Shown: positions 1-6,701 of the stretch, in pieces | Numbering within the stretch: position 1 is the first letter of the stretch | Layout of the letters: each line of letters starts with the position of its first letter | Source of the DNA: Lentisphaerota bacterium | Lineage (GTDB): Bacteria > Verrucomicrobiota > Kiritimatiellia > RFP12 > UBA1067 | Assembly (NCBI GenBank): GCA_015061765.1 | Contig: SUVZ01000015.1 | Location: 1-22,384 of the forward strand | DNA: 22,384 nucleotides | Direction: 5' to 3' | Translations under genes and position numbers: made by a program | The notes under the pieces: model-generated | The model's input: the letters and a program-made list of their open reading frames with translations, nothing else | Databases searched by the model: none | What the model was told of the DNA's origin: nothing

Positions 1-900
1 GTAGCGGACAGGCAGATCCCTGTAGGAGTGCTTCTTGAACTGGTAGCACTGGATGTGGAACGGGCAGTTCATCGGCTTGACGTAGTATTCCTGGATGTAT
101 GCGTCGTTGCCGTCCCCCTCCTGCACCTTCATGCAGGGGAACATGCCCTCCTTGTAAAAGGAAAGGTGTCCGGAGGTCTCCCAGAGGTTGGACTTGCCGA
201 CATGGGGCGTATAGACGATCTCATATCCAGCCGCATAGTGGCGCTTGCGCCAGTAGTCCTCAATGGCGACGCGGATGCGCGAACCGCGCGGCAGCCAGTG
301 GGCGAGACCGGGACCGACGGAGTCGGTGATCGTGAAAAGCTCAAGTTCCCTGCCGAGCACGCGGTGGTCGCGGCGCTTCGCCTCCTCGAGTTTCGCGAGA
401 TATGCGTCGATCTCGGCCTGATCCTTGCCGACGATTCCGTACAGGCGCTGAAGCATCTTGTTGTTCTCGTCCCCGCGGTAGTAGCTGCCCGCAACCTTCA
501 TGAGCTTCACGGCGCCGATCTGCGAGGAGCGTTCTACGTGCGGACCGCGGCACATCTCGACGTAATCGCCGACGGTGTAGGTGGAAATCGCCTCGCCCGA
601 CGCCTCGACATCGGCAAGACGCTCAAGCTTGTACTTCTGCCCGGCGAGCATCTCGCGGGCCTCTTCCACAGAGACATCCTTCTGCACGAAAGGCTCGTCA
701 AGCGCAATGAGCCGAGCCACTTCAGCCTCGATCTTCGGGAAATCCTCGGGCGAAAGCCTGTGCTCAAGGTCGAAATCATAGTAGAACCCATCCTCCGTCG
801 CAGGCCCGATATCGACCTGGACGTTGTCAAAGAGGTTCATGACCGCGCGGGCGGTCAAATGGGCGGCGGAATGGCGCCGCATCTCATCCGTGATAGACAT
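1..900 (-). CDS. thrS: Threonyl-tRNA synthetase, N-terminal 300 residues (3' end beyond window)
   Basis: Charges tRNA-Thr with threonine in the cytoplasm. The minus-strand frame opens at ATG 898-900 and runs off the left edge. It begins directly with the N2 editing domain: HSAAH (His10/His14) and MCRGPH (Cys117/His121) are the HxxxH and CxGPH signatures of the second-site editing centre. The class II catalytic core follows, with PRGSR near residue 190 and KPMNCPFH near the window edge, whose Cys is the usual first zinc ligand. The roughly 60-residue TGS domain that normally precedes N2 is absent. The start is supported by a Shine-Dalgarno-like AAGGAGAG a few bases upstream and a promoter at 932-960. 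Identity is secure; only the missing 3' part cannot be judged. Confidence 0.97.
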   Translation of the reverse strand, partial: MSITDEMRRHSAAHLTARAVMNLFDNVQVDIGPATEDGFYYDFDLEHRLSPEDFPKIEAEVARLIALDEPFVQKDVSVEEAREMLAGQKYKLERLADVEASGEAISTYTVGDYVEMCRGPHVERSSQIGAVKLMKVAGSYYRGDENNKMLQRLYGIVGKDQAEIDAYLAKLEEAKRRDHRVLGRELELFTITDSVGPGLAHWLPRGSRIRVAIEDYWRKRHYAAGYEIVYTPHVGKSNLWETSGHLSFYKEGMFPCMKVQEGDGNDAYIQEYYVKPMNCPFHIQCYQFKKHSYRDLPVRY

Positions 901-931
901 TGCAGTTCTCTCCTTCAAAAATAGGCGTTGT

Positions 932-960
932 ATTTTACGGCAACTCGACCGAAAATTCAA
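932..960 (-). promoter_or_regulatory. thrS sigma-70-type promoter
   Basis: On the minus strand TTGAAT (955-960) and TAAAAT (932-937) are separated by exactly 17 nt. The predicted transcript starts near 925, giving a leader of about 25 nt that contains the thrS ribosome binding site. No T-box-like leader fits in that length. Confidence 0.6.
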
Positions 961-1113
961 GTCTTGATATGATGTTGTGGCGATCGGCTGTCCCGCCGCC
1001 CACACTGCGCACTGGAATGCGAACAAGAACAACTTGGAATTTTGTTGAGCCGCGTAGAAAAAGTAGATCGTGCAGAAAAGAATCGGCACGTTCTGCATGT
1101 CCTGCGCATAAAC

Positions 1114-1142
1114 AAAAAACCGCCGCAACTGAATGCGACGGC
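1114..1142 (-). terminator. Intrinsic terminator downstream of infA
   Basis: On the minus strand an 8-bp stem (CCGTCGCA / TGCGGCGG, one G-U pair) closes a 6-nt loop and is followed directly by six T residues. It lies 30 nt past the infA stop and separates the tRNA-Asn/infA unit from thrS. Confidence 0.85.
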
Positions 1143-1172
1143 TGAACCAACGGGCTACCCATCAACAGGGAA

Positions 1173-1400
1173 TCAGGTTTTGTGACGATATGTGATTCTG
1201 CCTTTGCCGAGATCGTAGGGGGAAATCTCGACCGTAACCTTGTCGCCAATCGCAATCTTTATGAAGAACTTGCGCATCTTGCCGGAGATATGGGCCAAAA
1301 TCTCGTGGCCATTCTCAAGACGAACAGTATACATGGTGGCAGGAAGAACCTTCACAACGGTTCCGGTCACCTCAATCGCTTTATCGTCTGCACTTGCCAT
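1173..1400 (-). CDS. infA: Translation initiation factor IF-1
   Basis: IF-1 occupies the ribosomal A site during initiation. The 75-residue product has the full single S1/OB-fold pattern: [20 protein letters not shown], then AHISGKMRK, then [18 protein letters not shown]. Length is close to the usual 72 residues. There is no good Shine-Dalgarno sequence before the ATG; a TACAAT box ends 7 nt upstream (1408-1413), so the message may be leaderless, or it may be cotranscribed with tRNA-Asn, which ends 22 nt upstream. An intrinsic terminator follows. It ends in TGA. Confidence 0.97.
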   Translation of the reverse strand: MASADDKAIEVTGTVVKVLPATMYTVRLENGHEILAHISGKMRKFFIKIAIGDKVTVEISPYDLGKGRITYRHKT

Positions 1401-1407
1401 CTGATGG

Positions 1408-1413
1408 ATTGTA
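1408..1413 (-). promoter_or_regulatory. Candidate -10 box for infA
   Basis: TACAAT on the minus strand is followed by seven bases and then the infA ATG, placing the predicted +1 at or next to the start codon. No clear -35 is visible because the upstream sequence is the 3' end of tRNA-Asn. The spacing matches the other leaderless-looking genes here. Confidence 0.4.
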
Positions 1414-1422
1414 ACGTTTAAT

Positions 1423-1497
1423 TGGCTCGGGCGGCTGGATTCGAACCAGCGACCAATTGATTAACAGTCAACTGCGCTACCACTGCGCCACGCCCGA
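1423..1497 (-). tRNA. tRNA-Asn (anticodon GTT)
   Basis: A 75-nt cloverleaf reads on the minus strand: acceptor arms TCGGGCG/CGCCCGA, D-arm GCGC...GCGC, anticodon stem GTTGA/TCAAT around loop CTGTTAA (anticodon GTT), T-arm GCTGG-TTCGAAT-CCAGC, discriminator G and an encoded CCA. It lies directly upstream of infA on the same strand. Confidence 0.97.
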
Positions 1498-1529
1498 ACA
1501 AAATGTGTTTCAAAAACGCCGCAAAGTGT

Positions 1530-1538
1530 ATCATATCA
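1530..1538 (-). promoter_or_regulatory. Extended -10 promoter of tRNA-Asn (and possibly infA)
   Basis: TGATATGAT on the minus strand is a TGn-extended -10 box, ending 32 nt before the mature tRNA 5' end. No convincing -35 is visible, which is tolerated by extended -10 promoters. Confidence 0.5.
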
Positions 1539-1576
1539 CGAAATCCAATGCAAGCGGAAATTTAAACTTTTTTTGA

Positions 1577-1891
1577 TCAGCCGAAGGTAAGACCACCAGG
1601 CACCGGCTCGCGACCGGGGCGGAACATCCACACCGCCGTCTCCCCCATTCCTGCGGCGAAATCTCCGTAGGCAAGAGCCCCTTTACCATTGGAAATGTCA
1701 ACGCGACACCCGACAAACTCGAACACGGCCAAATCCAGCGGTTTCCCGTTGCCATCGGTGGCCTCAACGGACATCATAGTATCTGTGACGGCGTTCGGCG
1801 GCAAAACGGCACGCACCATCCAGATGTCCTCGTTGAGTTCCTTAGGGATGGAACGGAAAAAGAAGAAAAGCGTCTTATCTGGACTTTTCAT
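1577..1891 (-). CDS. Unknown 104-aa protein coupled to the sigma factor gene
   Basis: I do not recognise this family. The product starts MKSPDKTLFFFFRSIPKEL and is rich in short beta-like stretches, ending GREPVPGGLTFG; it has no signal peptide, no convincing membrane helix and no zinc-binding HxxxCxxC anti-sigma motif. Its ATG lies inside the last codons of the upstream sigma-like gene (17-nt overlap), which strongly suggests translational coupling and makes the frame credible. Position after a sigma factor makes an accessory or regulatory partner possible, but nothing in the sequence proves that. It ends in TGA. Confidence 0.65.
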   Translation of the reverse strand: MKSPDKTLFFFFRSIPKELNEDIWMVRAVLPPNAVTDTMMSVEATDGNGKPLDLAVFEFVGCRVDISNGKGALAYGDFAAGMGETAVWMFRPGREPVPGGLTFG

Positions 1892-2456
1892 GCTTCACCC
1901 AATTTGCGCGCATCTGCCTTACGCTTCTGGAGAATACCTGATCGACGTTCGACTCCGTGAGGTCCAGCATTTCCGCCACTTCCGCGCTTGAGAGATGCAT
2001 GCGCGTCTTGAGATAGAGGATGAACGCCTTTCGAGGCCCTTCGTTCCAGAGATCCTTCAGGCATCGATGCGTCATCCGCCACACCTCGACGCTTTCCACG
2101 CCGTAGTCAGTGTCAGGCAGGGACATCGCCTCGCCGTTTTCGTTGCGTTCGGCCGTGCCCTCTATGGAGAATTCGCCGTGGGAACAGGGGTTCGCCCTCA
2201 TCACATATCCACGCACGTATTGGCGCATCCACCCCCACAGACTGCCGCCGTCATTGCGGAAAAGATCGATCTTGCCGCGCCCGATCATCTCTTCATATAG
2301 CATGCCCATCAGATCCCCGTCGGTGATGCAGTACTTGCGCGCAAGCTCACCGGAACGCAACGACTTCATTTCAGGAACAATGACGTTCTCCCACACAAGC
2401 TTCCAACCGACGTCGCCTCCGGCCTTGACCGCCTCGTATGTCTCTTCTGGCGTCAT
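1875..2456 (-). CDS. Sigma-70-family (ECF-like) RNA polymerase sigma factor
   Basis: The 193-residue protein has a sigma-like layout. A helical N-terminal half contains the region-2-like stretch KIDLFRNDGGSLWGWMRQYV (about residues 60-82). A C-terminal region-4-like helix-turn-helix contains LSSAEVAEMLDLTESNVDQV, followed by FSRSVRQMRANW (about residues 155-187). The two are joined by an acidic linker, as in group 4 sigma factors. Its ATG overlaps the htpX stop codon by 4 nt (ATGA), so it is cotranslated with the membrane protease. The family call is good; which promoters it reads is unknown. It ends in TAA. Confidence 0.75.
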   Translation of the reverse strand: MTPEETYEAVKAGGDVGWKLVWENVIVPEMKSLRSGELARKYCITDGDLMGMLYEEMIGRGKIDLFRNDGGSLWGWMRQYVRGYVMRANPCSHGEFSIEGTAERNENGEAMSLPDTDYGVESVEVWRMTHRCLKDLWNEGPRKAFILYLKTRMHLSSAEVAEMLDLTESNVDQVFSRSVRQMRANWVKHEKSR

Positions 2457-3349
2457 ACGCCCATGCGAAGCTTCTCAAGTGCCGCGACACGGTCCTCAAT
2501 GGACGGGTGTGTCGCCCAGATGCTTGTGGACGACTTGCCGCCGATACCGAAGGCGCGCAGAGACTGCGGGAGTTCCGTCTCGTCTCCACCGAGCCTGTAC
2601 AGCGCGTTGATCATCGGCTGCGGAGTGCCGAGAAGACGTGCGCTTCCGGCGTCCGCGGCATACTCGCGGCGGCGCGAATACGCAAATACAATGAGCGATG
2701 CGAGAATGCCAAGCAGCATCTGCATCACATACATCACAATGTAGTACATGCCTGAAGAGCCTCTGCGGTTGTTCCTGTCGCCCATGGCATTGTCGACGAC
2801 ATAGGCGATGATACGTGAAAGGAATAGAACGACGGCGTTCAATACGCCCTGGACAAGCGTAAGCGTCACCATGTCCCCGTTCACGATGTGGCTGATTTCG
2901 TGTCCAAGCACGGCTTCAAGTTCCGAGCGGTCCATCTGTTCCATGATCTGGTCCGACACCGCCACCAGCGCACTGTTCTTGAAGGCTCCTGTGGCGAACG
3001 CATTCGGTGCCCCGCGGTAGATCGCCACCTCTGGCATCCTGATGTTTGCGGAACGCGAAAGACGTTCGACCGTGTCCACAAGCCAGCGTTCGCGCGAGCC
3101 TTCCGAACCATCTATGACCTGCGCACCCACGGACCACTTAGCCATCGGCTTCGATATAAGCAGTGAGATTATCGCACCGCCCATGCCGAACACAATCGAA
3201 AACACACCGATCGACAGCATGTCTATGCCGTTGTGGTACATTGCCGCACGCACGTCCGGGCCCGCAAACGAAAGGATTGCGTTGACGGCCAGCATGAGCA
3301 GGAACATCACCGCAAGGTTTACTGTCAAAAACAAGGATATTCTTTTCAT
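2453..3349 (-). CDS. htpX: HtpX-family membrane zinc metalloprotease
   Basis: HtpX degrades damaged or misfolded inner-membrane proteins, with the active site facing the cytoplasm. The 298-residue product has two N-terminal membrane helices (about residues 5-28 and 44-66). The zinc motif is HEISH (His150, Glu151, His154), followed by the family signature NGDMVTLTLVQG. Two further hydrophobic stretches follow (about 168-188 and 203-224), and the third zinc ligand is Glu229 in SRRREYAADAGSARL. Length matches the family (about 290). No Shine-Dalgarno sequence is visible; an extended -10 box lies 7 nt before the ATG. It heads a unit with the sigma-like gene (ATGA overlap) and the 104-aa protein, suggesting an envelope or heat-stress module. 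It ends in TGA. Confidence 0.96.
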   Translation of the reverse strand: MKRISLFLTVNLAVMFLLMLAVNAILSFAGPDVRAAMYHNGIDMLSIGVFSIVFGMGGAIISLLISKPMAKWSVGAQVIDGSEGSRERWLVDTVERLSRSANIRMPEVAIYRGAPNAFATGAFKNSALVAVSDQIMEQMDRSELEAVLGHEISHIVNGDMVTLTLVQGVLNAVVLFLSRIIAYVVDNAMGDRNNRRGSSGMYYIVMYVMQMLLGILASLIVFAYSRRREYAADAGSARLLGTPQPMINALYRLGGDETELPQSLRAFGIGGKSSTSIWATHPSIEDRVAALEKLRMGV

Positions 3350-3356
3350 GCCGCGT

Positions 3357-3365
3357 ATTGTACCA
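3357..3365 (-). promoter_or_regulatory. Extended -10 promoter of the htpX unit
   Basis: TGGTACAAT on the minus strand ends 7 nt before the htpX ATG; the intervening bases ACGCGGC resemble the ACGCGG that follows the -10 boxes of the two giant genes. The predicted +1 falls at the start codon. Confidence 0.55.
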
Positions 3366-3396
3366 TATTAGGTGGAGATTGGGTTCCTTCGGCCAT

Positions 3397-3984
3397 TCAC
3401 CGATCTGACGGCGTCCAGCCGTTCCATACGTTCATGGCGGCATCCGCGCCTTCCGCAAAGATCTGCTCGACGGCTTTCACCGCAGCCGGAACAATCTGGG
3501 AATCCATCAAGGCGCGCGTGTCACGGTCGAACTTGCCGAGAACATGTCCTATGACCTTGCTTCGGTCGTTGCGGTCGCGCCCAACCCCAATCTTGAGGCG
3601 GATGAAATCAGGCGTCCCGAGGCGCTCGATGACGGACTTCAATCCATTGTGCCCGCCTGCGCTTCCGCCCTTGCGGATGCGGATGCGGCCGACCGGCAGG
3701 TCAATATCGTCCGATACGACGACAAGATCCGACGCTGTCGCGTTATGGTACTTCACCACCGGCGCCACGCTGTCCCCGGAAAGGTTCATGAACGTCATGG
3801 GCTTGACCACCATCAGCTTCGCGTTCGCGAAGCGGCCGTCGGCAAGTTCCCCCTTGAAGGACGGAGACTTCCTGAATGTTGCGGACATCTCCCGTACCAC
3901 GGCATCCGCCACCTCGAACCCTATCGAATGCGGTGTCGATTCATATTCCTTGCCCGGATTTCCGAGCCCTGCAAGAATCTTCAT
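3397..3984 (-). CDS. pth: Peptidyl-tRNA hydrolase
   Basis: Pth recycles peptidyl-tRNA dropped from ribosomes. Starting at MKILAGLGNPGKEY the protein is 195 residues, the usual size. Catalytic and binding residues can be seen: Asn9 in LGNPG, His19 in PHSIGFEV, Asn67 in TFMNLSG, Asp92 in SDDIDLPVG and Asn113 in GGHNGL. The frame is open 15 codons further upstream into ruvB, but that extension is not conserved-looking, while ATG 3982-3984 has AAGGGG eight bases before it. The start is 13 nt after the ruvB stop, so the two form an operon. It ends in TGA. Confidence 0.96.
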   Translation of the reverse strand: MKILAGLGNPGKEYESTPHSIGFEVADAVVREMSATFRKSPSFKGELADGRFANAKLMVVKPMTFMNLSGDSVAPVVKYHNATASDLVVVSDDIDLPVGRIRIRKGGSAGGHNGLKSVIERLGTPDFIRLKIGVGRDRNDRSKVIGHVLGKFDRDTRALMDSQIVPAAVKAVEQIFAEGADAAMNVWNGWTPSDR

Positions 3985-3997
3985 TTCACACACCCCT

Positions 3998-4990
3998 TCA
4001 GTGCTGAAGCCCGAGACGGGAGAACGCAAGATCCGTCGCCACGCGCCCCTTTGGAGTGCGTTCGAGATACCCCTCCATTATGAGAAACGGCTCGTATGCC
4101 TCCTCGACCGTGTCCGGCTCTTCGCCGACAGACACGGCTATCGTCGAAAGCCCCACCGGTCCGCCGCCGAACTTGACGCATATCGTCTCGAGAATGCGGA
4201 CGTCCATCTCATCCAGTCCATTAGGGTCTATCTCGAGAAGTTCAAGCGAATCCCTGGCGACATCTCCAGTTATACGGTTCCCCGCCTTCACCTGCGCATA
4301 GTCGCGCACGCGCCGCAGAAGATTGTTCGCGATGCGCGGAGTGCCGCGAGCGCGGCGCGCGATCTCCAGGGCGCCGGCTTCATCGATGTCCACACCAAGC
4401 TTCGCCGCCGACCTTGTGACGATCTCCGCAAGGCTCTCCGGGACATAGTAGTCCAGACGGTTCACCAGGCCGAAGCGCGCACGAAGCGGCGCCGCGATGA
4501 GACCAATGCGAGTAGTCGCCCCAACAAGCGTGAAACGGGGAAGCTCCAGCCGGACACTTCGCGCGTTCGGGCCCTGATCGATCATGATGTCGATCGCAAA
4601 ATCCTCCATTGCGGAGTACAGATACTCCTCGACCGTCTTGGCCATGCGGTGTATCTCGTCTATGAACACGATATCGCCCGCCTCGAGGGATGTGAGCAGA
4701 CCCGCAAGATCCGCAGGCTTTGTGAGCACCGGACCTGACGTTGTCTTGACCCGTACCCCCATCGCCTCGCCGAGAATGTAGGAAAGAGTCGTCTTGCCAA
4801 GGCCGGGAGGTCCCGAAAAAAGCACGTGGTCGAGAGATTCGCCACGCTCCTTCGCCGCTTGCACTGCAAGCATCAGCCTGTCGCGGATCTTCTGCTGCCC
4901 TACGAATTCCGCGAATTCAGAGGGGCGCAGACGGTTGTCGAACGCCGTGTTCCGGCGATTCAAGGTTTCACTTGTACGTTCATTTCCCAT
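3998..4990 (-). CDS. ruvB: Holliday junction branch-migration ATPase RuvB
   Basis: RuvB is the hexameric AAA+ motor that, with RuvA, drives branch migration of Holliday junctions. The 330-residue product carries [12 protein letters not shown], Walker A GPPGLGKT (60-67), Walker B with DEIH (111-114), sensor 1 GATTR (157-161), the LRARFG arginine-finger segment (about 169-174), and the C-terminal winged-helix domain ending with [16 protein letters not shown] chose ATG 4988-4990 ([10 protein letters not shown]) because the family starts there and the promoter at 5003-5011 lies inside the possible 22-codon upstream extension. No ruvA or ruvC is in the window. It is followed closely by pth. It ends in TGA. 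Confidence 0.96.
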   Translation of the reverse strand: MGNERTSETLNRRNTAFDNRLRPSEFAEFVGQQKIRDRLMLAVQAAKERGESLDHVLFSGPPGLGKTTLSYILGEAMGVRVKTTSGPVLTKPADLAGLLTSLEAGDIVFIDEIHRMAKTVEEYLYSAMEDFAIDIMIDQGPNARSVRLELPRFTLVGATTRIGLIAAPLRARFGLVNRLDYYVPESLAEIVTRSAAKLGVDIDEAGALEIARRARGTPRIANNLLRRVRDYAQVKAGNRITGDVARDSLELLEIDPNGLDEMDVRILETICVKFGGGPVGLSTIAVSVGEEPDTVEEAYEPFLIMEGYLERTPKGRVATDLAFSRLGLQH

Positions 4991-5002
4991 AAAACGGAGT
5001 AG

Positions 5003-5011
5003 ATTATACCA
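5003..5011 (-). promoter_or_regulatory. Extended -10 promoter of ruvB-pth
   Basis: TGGTATAAT on the minus strand is a consensus extended -10 box. Twelve nucleotides separate it from the chosen ruvB ATG, so the predicted leader is only about five bases and contains no Shine-Dalgarno sequence. A 10-bp palindrome, TGATGCATCA, lies at 5042-5051 just upstream of where a -35 would be. Confidence 0.6.
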
Positions 5012-5192
5012 TAAAGGCGATGCAACTGCCGCTCTGCATGGTGATGCATCATCCACGAAACGTCTCGTTTGATGTCACAAAAATAGGCTTTCAAACAGAA
5101 ACACAACGGAATTTTCGCATCGATTTAATGCAACAAGACAAGTTAAATGAATGTCGATTTAGACTGCACTTACCGTGTCCGGCGATCCATTC

Positions 5193-6512
5193 TCACAAAG
5201 AGGAAGAGACAATGCCCGCCACCATCGTGCCGATGATGAGAAGCGGAACCAACCACTTCATCACATACGAATACGCTGATGGAAATCGCATGCCGACCCC
5301 GGCAGATGCCTCATTCGAAAACGCCCTGTACCCCCAGCCGCAGCTGCGCGTGGCGAAGATGCATATCAGAAACGCGCCCGTCGGAAGCCATAGCTGTCCG
5401 AAAATGAAATCCTCCCATCCAAGGACAGGCTTGAAAACAATCGTCGGCAACGAACACAGCGCGACCGAGAAACCTACGAGTGCCGTTATCAGAACCCTGG
5501 GCTTGCGCAATTCATCTGTCAAGCCGCCGATAAGGCATTCGAAAACGGCTATGATTGTGGTCAGAGATCCGAGCGAAAGGAAAAGGAAGAACACAAATCC
5601 CCATATCCGCCCTCCTTCCATATCGGCGAATATCTTCGGCAGTGCGATGAAAATCAGCCCTGGGCCGGACGTTACATCGACATCAAAGCTTGCACAGGCC
5701 GGAAATATGACCAATCCCGAAAGGAACGCCACGAATGTGTCGATCGCAATGATCCATACGGACTCCTTTGCAAGCGAATGCCCGCGATCTATGTAGCTCC
5801 CGAATATCGCCATGCACCCGACCCCAGTAGAGAGCGTGAAGAACGCCTGCCCCATCGCATCAAATGTGGCCTTCCACGGACGAGCGGCAAAACGTTCCCA
5901 GTCCGGAGCCAGATAGAATTCAAGACCCTTTGCCGCCCCAGGCAGGGAAAGCGACTTGAGCGCAAGGATACCAAGGAGCACGAGAAGAGCAAGCATCATC
6001 CACTTCGTTACGCGTTCGACGCCGTTCTTCACGCCAAGTGCACACACCAATGTCGCAACGGCGACCGTGAGAAGCAGATACCCCGTACATGTCGGTACGT
6101 CCGACAGAAGAGCGTCAAATTCAGGCGGCTGAATGCCGCGCAGATAGTCCCCGGAATATTTGAGAAGCCAGCCTGACACGTCCGTATAGTAGATCATCAA
6201 TAGAAAATTGCCTGCGAATATCACACGCCCCGTCACAGCCCAGAAACGCCGATGTCTTTCGGCAGCAAGCTGCCTCATCGCCCCAGACACCCCTTGTCTG
6301 GCGGCTCGCCCAAGCGCAAGCTCCGCCGTCAGCATCGGGAAACCCAACAGCGCGAGGAACAGCAGGTAGACAAGCACAAAGGCTGCACCACCGTTCTGCC
6401 CCACAATGAACGGAAAGCGCCAGACATTTCCCAGACCGACGGCACACCCCGCAGCCAGCATGAGAAACCCAAGTCTCGAGCCAAGTTTTGCGCGTTTTTC
6501 TTCTGCATTCAT
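5193..6512 (-). CDS. Sodium:neurotransmitter symporter (SLC6/NSS, LeuT-like) family transporter
   Basis: Members use the sodium gradient to import amino acids or related small solutes across the inner membrane. The 439-residue protein shows TM1 with the signature GCAVGLGNVWRFPF (residues 22-35; the unwound Gly-Asn of the substrate and sodium site is at 28-29), and AELALGR at the end of TM2. A TM6-like segment contains FTLSTGVGCMAIFGSY, and about eleven hydrophobic helices can be counted, typical of short prokaryotic members. Substrate cannot be read from the sequence. Its -10 box ends 9 nt before the ATG, so it is transcribed alone from a nearly leaderless start. About 200 nt of featureless spacer separate it from ruvB. 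It ends in TGA. Confidence 0.93.
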   Translation of the reverse strand: MNAEEKRAKLGSRLGFLMLAAGCAVGLGNVWRFPFIVGQNGGAAFVLVYLLFLALLGFPMLTAELALGRAARQGVSGAMRQLAAERHRRFWAVTGRVIFAGNFLLMIYYTDVSGWLLKYSGDYLRGIQPPEFDALLSDVPTCTGYLLLTVAVATLVCALGVKNGVERVTKWMMLALLVLLGILALKSLSLPGAAKGLEFYLAPDWERFAARPWKATFDAMGQAFFTLSTGVGCMAIFGSYIDRGHSLAKESVWIIAIDTFVAFLSGLVIFPACASFDVDVTSGPGLIFIALPKIFADMEGGRIWGFVFFLFLSLGSLTTIIAVFECLIGGLTDELRKPRVLITALVGFSVALCSLPTIVFKPVLGWEDFIFGQLWLPTGAFLICIFATRSCGWGYRAFSNEASAGVGMRFPSAYSYVMKWLVPLLIIGTMVAGIVSSSL

Positions 6513-6521
6513 GATGCGTGT

Positions 6522-6530
6522 ATTATATCA
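6522..6530 (-). promoter_or_regulatory. Extended -10 promoter of the NSS transporter
   Basis: TGATATAAT on the minus strand, with ACACGCATC between it and the ATG. The predicted +1 is about three bases before the start codon; no Shine-Dalgarno sequence can fit. Confidence 0.6.
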
Positions 6531-6645
6531 TCATTTCATCTGGCGCAGCTGATCCGGTGGCTCGGCATGAGGCGGAACTGCGCAGACGGATGCATAGGCG
6601 CGGCGCAGGTTTTGTGGGAGGTATTCCGACCCAATCCACATACAA

Positions 6646-6676
6646 GCATCCGCCGCAGGAATGCCGCGGCGGATGC
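6646..6676 (-). terminator. Strong hairpin downstream of giant gene 1
   Basis: A perfect 11-bp GC-rich stem (GCATCCGCCGC / GCGGCGGATGC) closes a 9-nt loop 26 nt past the giant 1 stop codon. The trailing T tract is poor (TTGTATGT on the minus strand), so it may act as a weak terminator or as a 3'-end stabiliser. Confidence 0.6.
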
Positions 6677-6701
6677 CTGATGCCTGTGTGTCCCAGACTT
6701 T

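Noticed and set aside
28..924. Plus-strand 298-codon frame at the left edge
   Set aside because: It is antisense to thrS, whose editing and catalytic motifs are clear on the minus strand.
901..1113. T-box or other riboswitch leader before thrS
   Set aside because: The predicted thrS leader is only about 25 nt, and no T-box sequence or specifier hairpin was seen.
3985..4029. Longer pth start at 4029
   Set aside because: The extension lies inside ruvB, lacks a ribosome binding site, and the family starts at MKILAGLGNPG.
3233..4738. Plus-strand 501-codon frame
   Set aside because: It is antisense to the verified htpX start, pth and most of ruvB; the composition is random-like.
4991..5056. Longer ruvB start at 5056
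   Set aside because: The extra 22 codons cover the TGGTATAAT promoter and do not resemble RuvB.
5012..5192. Small gene between ruvB and the transporter
   Set aside because: No frame of reasonable composition with a start signal; only short palindromes (TGATGCATCA; AAACG/CGTTT) are visible.
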